Source: Gyromitra esculenta
Taxonomy: Eukaryota; Ascomycota; Pezizomycetes; Pezizales; Discinaceae
Reading direction: 5' to 3'
Assembly: GCA_038503075.1 (NCBI GenBank)
Contig: JBCAML010000002.1
Span: forward strand, 186,001-250,000
DNA: 64,000 nt
The number at the start of each line of letters is the position of its first letter. Within the stretch, counting starts at the first letter, position 1. A model generated the notes under the pieces. It had not been told where the DNA came from. It did no database searches and was given only the letters and a program-made list of their open reading frames with translations. Below, piece by piece: positions 1-9,897 of the stretch. Made by a program: the position numbers and the translations under genes.

Positions 1-168
1 TCTCCAAATACTATACCTACTGGAAGGATTGGAGGCAGGGTAACAGGCTCCAGTCCCGATCCGGAAGGTGCTAAAGTAGGGTAACTCCAAAGATAGGGTA
101 ACTCCAGGGCCAGGAACTCCTTCAAAAGGTACAGGTATAACAGAAAGGGGGAAGAGAGTGGAAGGGTA

Positions 169-1085
169 ATGTGGATGGTAAGAAAAGATAGTGGACTAAA
201 ATACACAATACGAGACGACTTGTGGGACCACTGGGATGCGAGCATTATGGACGTTCAGATGAAAAAAGGCCGGACCTTGAGGATCTGCAACATATATAAT
301 CAGAACCACAAGAAAAGAAAAGGATGGTGTATGGAAGAATGGAAAGAGGCTTAGGACAGGAGTAGATTTAATGGTACTAGGTGACTTCAATGCGAAAGGA
401 AAGACTATGGGATACGAAGAGAGAAAGCATAAGGGAGGAAATGATAATGAAGGTAGTAGATGCAGAAGAATTAGTATTGCTAAACGAAATTGACAGAATC
501 ACGAGAAGAAGAGGACACGACAAATCGGTGTTGGATCTAACATGGGTGTTAGAAAATATGGTGAGGAAGTGTAACTGGCGAATCGTAGAAGAAAAGGACA
601 CCGGATCAGATCATGCAACAATTGAGATCACGTATGCGAACGAAGCGGACAGGGTATCGAACCCCCTCAGCAAACGATGGAATCTGAAAAAAGCAGACTG
701 GGAGGAGGTCCAAAAGAAAGCGGAAGCCATGTGGTTAGAGAAAGAGCTAGCATGGGAAGAAGCGATTGAGGGGAAAAGAATTGAGAGCATTGCCAGAATA
801 CTAACGGAAGTAGCCACGGAGGCAATGAGGGAAGGGATACCGGAGGCGAGGATGACATGGAGAAGCAAAAAATGGTTCGATAAGGAAGTAAAAGAAAAAA
901 GAAAAGAAGTGAGCAAGTGTCGGAGGTGGGCAAAGAAAGGAAAAGGGGAATGGAAAGAAGAGGAGCAGATAAAATGGAAAAAAGAAAGAAACGAACTGTT
1001 CAAATTGATAAGAAAGAAAAAGAAGGAAATGTGGGATAGCTTCATAGGAGAGGCTAAGAGTCAGAGCGAAATTTTCACGGATTGA
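169..1085 (+). pseudogene. LINE endonuclease domain remnant (frameshifted)
   Basis: Three frames carry consecutive parts of an endonuclease/exonuclease/phosphatase-type domain. 169-354 encodes a piece with an ICNIYNQ motif. The LGDFNAK metal-site motif sits in a second frame at about 370-402. From about 440 a third frame continues with VLDLTWV and the GSDHATIEI block that carries the catalytic His. After the nuclease, about 130 residues of Lys/Glu-rich linker (IRKKKKEMWDSFIGEAKSQSEIF) lead toward the RT. At least two frameshifts between 355 and 440 break the domain. The frame ends at 1085, where unrelated sequence begins. In an intact element this domain nicks the target DNA to prime reverse transcription. 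Confidence 0.75.
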
Positions 1086-1505
1086 TCTAGAAGATGAATC
1101 GTGATTTGACTGGTGATTGTATCGTTGCTTAGATGGTTGTATAATTCCTTTGTTGTTCGGTTACGTTTAGGGTTGTTGGAATAATGTCTTTGTGTTTCGG
1201 TTGTTGTTGGGTTGTTGTCGGTGTTACCGAAAAGCGGGGTATTTAAAGGAGGATTTTGGTCGCCTTTGTTTCTGTTCTCTTCTTTCCTTAAGCAACGTTC
1301 TCGTTTACCTTCTCCTGTGTCTATTACAATACAATCTCGGTTCTACCTCAGAACCTTCGCTGTCGCTGTGAACCATCGTCGATACTTTGCCTTGAAGTAT
1401 ACCTCCAGTAGAACTTGTAGAAACGCTGCACTCTTTGAACGCGTTGATACCTCATTAAGTAGCACTGCTCACCTTCAGGGATACTGAAGGGCTTAACGAG
1501 GGACC
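1083..1505. repeat. Unidentified ~420-bp insert inside the LINE (LTR-like character)
   Basis: Base composition changes abruptly from purine-rich LINE coding sequence to T/G-rich sequence and back, and the LINE reading resumes at about 1511. The insert has a TATTTAAA box near 1240, a T/C-rich stretch after it, and a TGTTGGAATAATG stretch at about 1174 that resembles the start of Copia-type LTRs. I could not find convincing target-site duplications, so a solo LTR is only a suggestion. Loss of some LINE sequence at the junction is possible. Confidence 0.35.
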
Positions 1506-1510
1506 CAACC

Positions 1511-3063
1511 GTGAGAGAAATGTGGACAGTGTGGAGGTCGCTCAATCAAAGGATATACACGAAAATGCCGACGCTAAGAAACCAAGAAACGAACACGCGC
1601 GCCGACAGCTTCCAAGAAAAAGAAAAGCTACTTCGAAGCAAACTTTTCTCGAAAGCACCAGAACGAGACCAGGAGCGAAACCCAGCAACAATACCGAAAG
1701 GTCAGTTATCGAAGGTAACGGAAAAAGAAGTCGAAGACGCAATAAACTCCCAGGGGAATAAAAAGGCCCCCGGACCAGACGGAATACTGCCTGAGGTTCT
1801 TAAAAAACTGGGCAGCACATATAGAGCCAAGCTAGTTGAAGGGATGAATGTGATCCTTCAAGAAGGGGAACACCCAAAACTATGGAGAAAAGCGATTGGG
1901 GCGATCATACCCAAACCGAATAAAGGAGACTATACGACACCGAGAAGCTATAGGCCGGTCTCCCTACTCAACACGCTAGCAAAGGTACTCGAAAAGATAG
2001 TGGAGGGAAGAATTAGAAGGAGAGTTGAGGAGAAGGGAAAAATGCATAAGTGGCAATGGGGAGGAAGAAAGGGCAGAGGGGCAGAGGAATGCGTGGAGTG
2101 GACGCTGGACTGGGCAAGAGAGAAGCAGAGAGAGGGAAAGAAGGTGATGATAGTAGCAGCGGATATCGACCAGGCGTTCCCGAATGTGGCGAGGAAAAAG
2201 ACGACAGAATGCGAGCAGTAGGAGTTGAAGAAGAGCTAGTAACCTGGGTTGAAAGTTTTATGAAAGATAGAGAAGTCAAACTAAGGTTTGATGGTAGAGA
2301 AGCGGAGTGGGAGAAAGTGGATACAGGAATCCCACAAGGAAGCCTGATATCACCACTGCTATTTAATACATATATAGCACCGCTACTCGAACAAATGGAA
2401 AAATACTGCGAAGAACATATGCCGAGCGACGCAATTATTCCAACTTTTATTGATGATATCACGATGGTAATTGCTGGAGATGACTGGGAGGAAGTCATAG
2501 AGAGAGGGGAAAAATTGATGGCAGAAGCATATAAGTGGGCGGAGGAAAATGACGTCAAATTTGCAGAGGATAAATTGGAATGGATAAGGCTAGGAAAGGA
2601 AAAAGAAATGGAGCAAGAAGAAAAGTTCTATACACCAAAGAGCATGGGAAAAGAAGAAAGTAAGGTGATGAGATGGTTGGGAGTGTGGCTGGATAGAGAG
2701 TTAAATTTTAAGAGTCATGTAGATATCAAGGTGAAGAAGAGTGAGAATGTAGTGGCAAAAATGAGAAGATTGGTGAAAGGAGAGGAAGGGTGCGGGGTAG
2801 GAAATATGAGGAAGATGTATATAGGATGCGCAAGGAGTGTGATGGATTATGGATCGAGAGTATGGTGGATGGGACAGAAAGGGCTGGCGGAGAAGATGGA
2901 CAGAGTGGATGAAAAGGCAATGCGCAAGTTGGGAGGATACTTGAGAACCACACCGGGAGGAGCGATTCGAGTCGAGAACGATCTCGTACCAACGGCGCTG
3001 CGACTCAACGAAAGACAAAAAAGAATTGCTATCAAAGCAATGAATAAGCAAAGAAGCCGATGA
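1511..3063 (+). pseudogene. LINE reverse transcriptase (one frameshift)
   Basis: Reverse transcriptase core of the LINE. The segment 1511-about 2215 carries the fingers (KAPGPDGILPEVLK), the RSYRPVSLLNTLAKVLEKI block and motif A (AADIDQAFPN). A frame change at about 2190-2215 moves the reading into the frame that ends at 3063, which contains motif B (GIPQGSLISPLLFNTYI) and motif C as FIDD. The catalytic Asp residues of motifs A and C are present, so the inactivation is by frameshift rather than loss of active-site residues. The thumb region follows to 3063, where a stop separates it from RNase H. The role in an intact element is target-primed reverse transcription. Confidence 0.85.
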
Positions 3064-3155
3064 GGAAGTTAGCGAGAGGAGATTAAAGAACAAGAAGAGG
3101 AAAAAGAAGGAGGAAGAATGATGAAGAAGAGTGAGGAAAGAAGGGGATTAAAAAA

Positions 3156-4289
3156 GTGGAGAAAAAAGGGGGGGTAAGACGTGGACTAGCAAGGATAGGT
3201 GAGAATATCCGAAGAAGATGGAAGAAGGTGGAAAAGTGTGAGGAAATAGAAAGGAAGGAGAAAAAGTGGGAAGAGAAGATAAGAGAAGAGCTGGTGGTTA
3301 TAATCGGGAGTGGGGATAAGGAGGACCTAGAGAAACAGAGGAAAAGAAGGGAAGAGAGAGAAGAGGTAGTGATGTATACGGATGGATCGAAGAAAGGAGG
3401 AAAAGTAGGGATTGGGGTATGTAGGATCGACAGGTGGGGAGGAGTAATGTGGGAAGGAAGTTATGGAATGGGAGAAGAGATGGAGATTATGGATGCAGAA
3501 ATGGTGGGAATAAAAAAAGCGGTGGAACAGGGGATGGAAGAGTGCAGGAAGAAAGGGGTAACGTCATTGGTTATCAGGACGGATAGCCAAGAAGTGATGA
3601 TGAGAGTGAAGAAGAGGGAGGTGGGAGCTGGAGAAATGATGGCAAGAAGGATAAGATGGAAGATCGACGAAGCCAAAGTAAGAGGGATAACAACAACCCT
3701 CGAATGGGTAAAAGCTCATGCGAATACGGTCGGGAATGAAAAAGCAGATATTCTGGCCAAAGCAGGATGTGAAAAAACTAAGGATAAGGATTGGTTTATA
3801 TCAATGTCATACCTAGCCTCGGAAGCGCGACGGAAAACCAACGAAGAATGGCAAGAACAATGGAGCACCGACCCAAAAAAAGGGAAAAGCTATGACGGTA
3901 GCCCAAAAACGCGAAAAGATACGAGAATCCCGGATGATGAGCGAAGTCAAAAAGTCATTATCAGAAGACTCAGAACAGGACATATCTGGACCAACGCATA
4001 TCGAGTCAAAATTAAGAAAAGCGAAGACGACCAATGCGAATGCGGAAAGGGGACCCAAAACGTACAACATATCTTGGAAGAATGTATGTTTACGATCGAT
4101 TCCAGATATAAAGCTGAAAAAGAGCTGGAGAAAGAAGTAGGAGTTAAAGAACTTTTATATTCTCAAGAGGGGTTAGAGCACGGGGCTAAGATATGGAAGG
4201 AGTTTAAGAAAAATAGACGATGTGAGAGAGAGGAGAAAGAAGAGGAAGATAGGGAGCTAGAATGGGGGTATGGGGATTTGGAAAAGTAA
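3156..4289 (+). pseudogene. LINE RNase H domain plus C-terminal CCHC knuckle
   Basis: Open frame of 377 codons with a complete RNase H I signature. Asp76 lies in MYTDGSKKGG, Glu114 in MDAEMVGIKKA, Asp142 in IRTDSQEVM and Asp197 in GNEKADILAKAG; His187 in WVKAHANT is the usual loop His. A C-terminal knuckle follows with the pattern Cys-x-Cys...His...Cys (CECGKGTQNVQHILEEC), common in I/Tad-type LINEs. The domain would normally be fused to the RT but is cut off from it by stops and a frame change at 3063-3156. It degrades the RNA strand of the RNA:DNA hybrid. Confidence 0.85.
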
Positions 4290-4553
4290 GAAGAGAAATT
4301 GAAACCGAGATAAATAGGGAGTGAGAAGAGTTAAATTGTGAGATTGATGGCTGAAATGTTGCTATGTTTTATGTTCATTTTATTATTATTTTTATTTTTA
4401 TTTTATTTCTATTTTTAGGCAGATAAGAGATGAAGAGGTAGTTATGTTGGGTTTATTTTGTTTGGTTTTGTTTTTGTTATTAGGTTGTTTTGTTTGGGTT
4501 TTGTTTAGATAGTGTGATCGCCATAACCTAAGGGTTGGATGCGTAAATGAATT

Positions 4554-4572
4554 CTACTACTACTACTACTAT
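4554..4572 (+). repeat. TAC microsatellite, 3' tail of the LINE
   Basis: Six TAC-type trinucleotide units follow the T-rich 3' UTR (4290-4553). Simple trinucleotide tails instead of poly(A) are typical of Tad/I-type LINEs and mark the 3' end of the element. Confidence 0.75.
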
Positions 4573-4575
4573 TGC

Positions 4576-7500
4576 GTTCCACCCCGTGAGAATTTCACAC
4601 CGGACATCTAATACTAGCGTGTCCTAATACTATTGGTTTTATATATGACGTAGAATTGCTCAACTACTCTTGAAAAGAGCCACTACATGTAGCCCCCTAA
4701 AAGCTCAAGGGAACACTGCTTTTCTGGGGCTTAGGGACAAGGGGCTTCTGCAAGCTCTGTGGTTGCATCTGGGGCTAAATTACCTAAATATCCCATTAGT
4801 AACCAGGACAGCCTGTATCCTAATTCTAGCACTGCCTCTTTGTCCCCTGTAAGACCACTCAATTCTTGCTACTGATCCAGAGCTCTCATCGATAGCTCTA
4901 ATGTTGGTGGTACTAATTTTAATCTGCTTGGCAGCACCACTATTGTGTATAGACACAAATAAACAAGCTAGCTCTGTATTCTACGCGACAAAATATGTTG
5001 ATCCGTCGATTTATATAGTCCTATTCCAACGCGCGAGCGGATCAACTAAGCAGGGCAGTGAGAAAACGAGAGAGCTGATTTGGAAGAGAACCACAATGCA
5101 TATATATTTCACGGGACTATAGAGCTGAGGTTTTCTAACTTATTGGTTGCCTTTTCTGTCTAGGAATGTATTCCTTAAAAGCTAGCGAACCAACAGATAG
5201 CGGTGTTCAGAGATTAAGGACATCCCAATCTACCATTCCTATAACATATCTTTTTTTTTCTTTCACTACTATCGAATCCATGTTTGTCCTCTCTGTTCCT
5301 ATAAAGCACGGATGAATAAACAACAACAACAACTCGTAAAGCACGGTTAGTCGGTTATAATAACGCTAGCGAGTGATGAACCATGACCTGACAGAAATCG
5401 GACGAGCCCATCGTAATACTCTTTCAGTTGAAGTATTCATACCGAAATCCAAGTTTTTTGAGTGGCCACAGCCTAGATCAGACCCCATTTGCTCTAATTT
5501 AGTACTTCGGAACCTCATTGGTCTACCGGATATGTCGGCGTAAAAAAAAAAAGTTTGCAGGACGCGTCATGGTAGATATCATTTTTCTATCTCTCGCGAT
5601 CGTATAGCCATAGGTGAAGTCAAATTTAATTCCAAAGACTAGACAATAATCGAAGACGTCAAATTAAGAATAAGGGGGAGGAATAAATGAAACGTAATGG
5701 ACAACCTGTTATTTGCTGCATCCAGCAGCCTTGTCTTACTTTTCGGCTCTCTCCCAGGACCTGAAGTCTCTGATGGTTCCCAAATTCATGTCTAGTGAGC
5801 GCGAGAAACGTTTTGAGATGTGTTGGTAACGTAAGATGGTTTGTATGAGACCCGGGTGGTTATGAACAGTTCATAGCGCACGCAAAGCAAAGCATCATAT
5901 GATACCGGTGCTGAATTATCTTCAAACGGTATCTCCCTTCTCTTGTGATACTTGGGCTTCACCTGAGACTATCCCACAACATACGCGGCCCTCGATTTTG
6001 CTTCTTTCTCTCTCTCCCTTCTCGAGTCGGCTCCTTCCCTCTTTACATCACACCTCCTCTTTTCTATTGTTCATATTCCCGCGCGTGCAGAGGATTGGGC
6101 GGATGTAGTATCGACAAGGCAGCCACAGGCGTAAACCTATTTTACTGTGTCGGTAGTATAGATACACGAGGGTTATGGATAGTTAGCCTGTCGCTTATGA
6201 TCCAAGTCAATTTCGCCATTCACGTGTACAGCCGGGGAAATTCTCTAGATTTTTAGCGACAGTACGATTGCAATTCACTAAATTGACATTGGCATGCATG
6301 ATGCAAAACTCCGGAAGTAGGAGCTTTGTCCAATAGATTTCAGGTTAGGTATATCATTGACTACTGAGTAATCTAAATCTAATGCATCACACAGCCTGGT
6401 TTTCTTGGCTGGGCCGCAATGGTAGACGAGCCGATGCGGGTATTCTATTTGATCGCTTATCGCTTCTAGTTCTTGCTATGCCGTGTTTGTGGATACGTTT
6501 CACGAATCTCGAGGGCTGATATTGTAGTCGGGAAAGTCTATCCTTAAGTTTATGCTTGTCTGCGGCGAGCGTGGGCGGTGTAATGCAGAATAAGGATAAG
6601 GATAAAGGCGCATGCATACGATATAATACTAGTAATCTGTACGAGCGATATTGACGGAAAAAGGCTGCATGCATATATCTGCACAGAATCGTAGTACTTA
6701 AGTTGGGCTTTCAATATCTTTCCCCTTACTGACTTTGGAGTTTTGCTAAGAAACGATTCAGCAGCAATCTCCTTCTGATTCGCAATTTTTCCATTAATTT
6801 CGACTAGGGAGAAAAAGTAAAATTATTTATTTTGGCTGTCTGATTGTCCAAGAATTCAAGAATTCAAAAAAAAAGATCGAGATATCGGGCTCCCACGTCA
6901 TAACTGCATCGGGTTTCTCTCGGAACCTCGCCAAGCAGGGCAGTGCTGCATCGTGGGTGGCTACAGTTCGGACCGCCAATATAATGCGGCAGGCCGAATT
7001 CCGGGATCAAAGTTCTGTAAGAGCCAAGAAGTATACGCGCGTCCTCGCCTGAGAGTTTTAATTGCCTCTGGGAATCTGGGAAGAGTTCTTAAAAAAAGGT
7101 GCAGATGTGGATTAGTATAGAGATGTGCCGTGGAAGCTCAACGATGGTGCATGATCGTGAATCGCAGATTACAGCATTTGGGAACACCATCAGAAAGAAA
7201 GTGCTGGAGTTGATGCTCAATCTCAGGCCGATCTCTCCGCTCTGGGTTTGGGTTGGAGACGTCTCAGAGGCTGAAGCCACTTTTGGCCGTCTAACCGCCT
7301 TGAGCATTAAATCGTGGTATAGCAACTCGGAAAGATCTTGCCGATTCCTGACTGAAACCCTGCCTAGCCAGTGTCTTCACATGGCACCTTCCTGGACTGC
7401 CGGCACTTTATCTCAGCTTTAATATAGCTACAGCGAATCCAGCCCCTTGGTCTCCCCCTTCATCATTGAGGCTGTGCCAGGATCTGCTGTTCCGCTTCCC

Positions 7501-8119
7501 GCTCGATTCGATTCGGGAATTTATCGAATCTTGGCGTTAAAATATATTGATGGTTCTTACTCAAGTACTGGTTATGGCAATCGCGCTGAAGGCATGCCCT
7601 ACGAAGAAGTAGGTTCTGAGGTTCCTGCTGTGGGTCTAGAGTAATTGGAACGTACTGAAATGATAGGGGTTAGTGGCCATGGATGAACCACGACTTTGAC
7701 ATCTCTACGAAGAAACACTCGGGGGGGGGAGGAAAAGTCTCAGACTAGTACCTAGCATCTGGGCTAAACGACTTGGCTCTTCCCCAAGTTTTACCAACGG
7801 GGGCAGGACAAAATGGGAAAAGAGAAGGTCAACGGAAAAAGTCTTGGTCAACGGAAAGGCGGATGACGGTTGGCAGAAAGGGACGTAATGGAGATGAGGG
7901 AGGGTATGATAAGAAAGCAGAAGGTGTGAGGATTGACGGGAAGCGTGGAAGAGAAACCTCAAGCAATTGCTTCCTTTCACGAATTCCTCTTCCTGGCATT
8001 CCCTTGTTGATTCACTTACTCTCGTTCACCACTAGTTTTCTAAGATCTCGAATCTCGAAAACGCTGTCTGGAACGCTGCTGTCTCTGCCAGACCTCACCT
8101 TTTTTCAAGCTGTCACGAT
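4576..8119. other. Gene-poor spacer, no supported gene
   Basis: About 3.5 kb with only short overlapping open frames on both strands. None shows a recognisable domain, a plausible intron/exon arrangement or a consistent start. A possible micro-insertion with a CAA tail lies at 5302-5346 (listed separately). A pyrimidine-rich tract near 5995-6070 and a run of G at 7721-7730 are the only other low-complexity features. The segment 7089-7644 has moderately long frames on both strands that I do not recognise. Confidence 0.5.
5302..5346. repeat. 10-bp direct repeats flanking an ATGAATAAA(CAA)4 insert
   Basis: TAAAGCACGG occurs at 5302-5311 and again at 5337-5346. Between them lie 25 bases reading ATGAATAAA then four CAA units. 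This looks like an extremely 5'-truncated retroposon tail with its target-site duplication. Alternatively it is a chance repeat beside a microsatellite. Confidence 0.45.
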
Positions 8120-9897
8120 ATGAAAACCCGGCCTATCCATGCATCAGCTGCTAATCTGTTGTCTCTACTTGCGCTCTTTCTCCCCACCGCAGTGGGACAA
8201 GAAGAGGGTGCAGGTACCCACAGCACAAGTTTTGATCCTAAATATTATCTCCCCGAAAAGCTACTCATCAACCCCCGAACACACCCAGGCCTTTTCAGCG
8301 TAAGTTTTTGGAGGATCTCCCTCCAATGTCTCCGATAACTTTTTGTCGTTGGGGACTTCGCCTCTAACCGGAATAGCATGGTTTAGAACTGACAAACTCT
8401 AGTTCACAGGCCGTTGGCTCCTGTCGCCCTCACGCCCAACCCGTCCCCAACCACAAATATACCATTCTACTCTCTGGTTCGGGAATTCAGTTACCGTACT
8501 CGTACATGGCTCCGACGTCTCCGTCCAGATAGTCCCAAAGCCCCAGGGCTGGGTTGAAAACTACCATTTCTATGTCTCAATTGACGGTGGCGACGATATG
8601 CGCTACGACATACCCGCATTCAACTCAAGCGAGTTGCTAGGTTCCGGTGAAGTTCTCTGGTTTGAGACCAAGATTGGAGGTCTAGGAGGTGATAGTAAGG
8701 GAGATGGGAAGAAAGGGGAAATATTGGAACCACATACAATCCGCCTGACCAGCGTGCCAGAGACGCCGCTCTCGTTCGAAGGAGTCGTAGTACAGACAGC
8801 ATTGATCCGACAAGGGAGGGACTGGATTGAGGAGCAAGACAAAAGGGTGGTTATGGAGTTTATTGGCGAAGGCAGCGACGCGGAGCGAAATGGTGGTTTC
8901 TTCGGTAAACCAAAAGAAGGCGAGGATCGAAAAGTTGAGGATGTTTGGCGAACCAGCACCCAGTATCGAGTTGGCGAGGCGCTTGGTGTTCGACATAGCC
9001 ATATGTCTACGGGTTTGTACCCCTTCCCACTTTCCTTGTCGTCCCCGTGCTAATCGCATAACAGGAACATGTCTCTTGTCATCTTGTAACCAAGACTTTC
9101 CCGGACTCTCAACCCAATACTTCCAAACGTCTCCTTTCCCCCACTTTGCTTCATACCCGCAACCCGATAGCAAACTCGACCCCCACCATCCCGACCACTT
9201 AACAGCTCCCTATCGCTTTCCATCCCTCTCCACCAACCCACCCGTGCCAACCCCAGACACAAACTTTGTTGTTGTCGATCTTGGCGTCCTTGACCTCTTG
9301 ATCTATCGCCAGTCTCACAAGGCATACCGCCGCGAATTGATCCTCTTTCTTGCGCGTGTTCGCCGACAAGCCCACCCGTCTGCAAAGATCCTAGTTGTTG
9401 CCAGAAGCCCAGAATATACTGCCATGAGCTCACTCCCATATGCCCTCCCAGCCACACCTGAGATGGATGTGCTGCGGAAGAAACTATACACCGCGACCAA
9501 GTCTGCTGTCTCTACCCTCCGTGACGAGACCAAAGACGAGAACATCCATCTCCTCCGACTTCCCGCTGGCGTAAGTAGCGAAGAGAGAGCCTATCTCTCC
9601 GCCATCTGCCCGTACCTCCTTCCTCACCCGAGTGTGCTGAGTAAATTGAGTATGAACAAACTCGGTCGCTCAGATATAGCTTGGTCGAAGCCGCAGCGGG
9701 TGTGTTTGGCGCTTGGCAGCGAGAACTATTCTAAGAGACTGCATCATGGAATCTGGAAGGCGATGTTAGTGTTTGTGGGGTTGTTTGGGTTGTGGGTTAG
9801 TCGAGGGACGTTGATGGGAGCATGCGCGGTGGTGTGTGGGAGGAGGCGACTGGGGATGGAGGTGGTGGATATTAAGAATGTAAAGGAAAGGGATTGA
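8120..9897 (+). CDS. Secreted/membrane-anchored SGNH (CE2-like) esterase-fold protein, probably non-catalytic
   Basis: Exons 8120-8299, 8403-9012 and 9065-9897 give 540 aa. The introns start GTAAGT and GTTTGT and have CTGAC and CTAAT branch points. Residues 1-26 form a signal peptide (hydrophobic LLSLLALFLPTAVG). Residues 61-130 resemble the N-terminal beta-sandwich of carbohydrate esterase family 2: FTGRW, LWFGNSVTV, then YHFYVSIDGG. An SGNH-hydrolase-like part follows. The block that should hold the nucleophile reads EFIGEGSD (about residues 212-219) instead of a GDS motif, and the GxND block reads DLGVLDLL (about 334-341). A hydrophobic segment (about 493-518) precedes a basic tail, so the protein is probably anchored with the domain outside or in the secretory lumen. 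The family assignment is by pattern only. If right, esterase activity is doubtful. It stands alone between gene-poor spacers. Confidence 0.55.

Larger units (their letters stand above)
1..4575 (+). mobile_element. Decayed non-LTR retrotransposon (LINE, Tad/I-like), 5' end outside window
   Basis: Remains of one LINE reading left to right: an apurinic-type endonuclease segment, a reverse transcriptase, an RNase H domain and a C-terminal Cys/His knuckle, ending in a TAC-repeat tail near 4572. This domain order is that of Tad1/I-type elements. The coding strand is strikingly purine-rich (many Lys/Glu/Arg codons), unlike the host genes to the right. It is inactive as read: the endonuclease, RT and RNase H segments lie in different frames with stops between them, and about 420 bp of unrelated sequence interrupts it near 1083-1505. 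The upstream ORF (Gag-like) and 5' UTR would lie left of base 1, so a 5' target-site duplication cannot be checked. Confidence 0.88.

Noticed and set aside
611..1045. Long Phe/Ser-rich minus-strand frame opposite the LINE
   Set aside because: It is the antisense of purine-rich LINE coding sequence; its composition explains the open frame.
2013..2558. 181-codon minus-strand frame opposite the LINE RT
   Set aside because: Antisense shadow of the RT coding strand with Ser/Pro/Leu low complexity and no domain.
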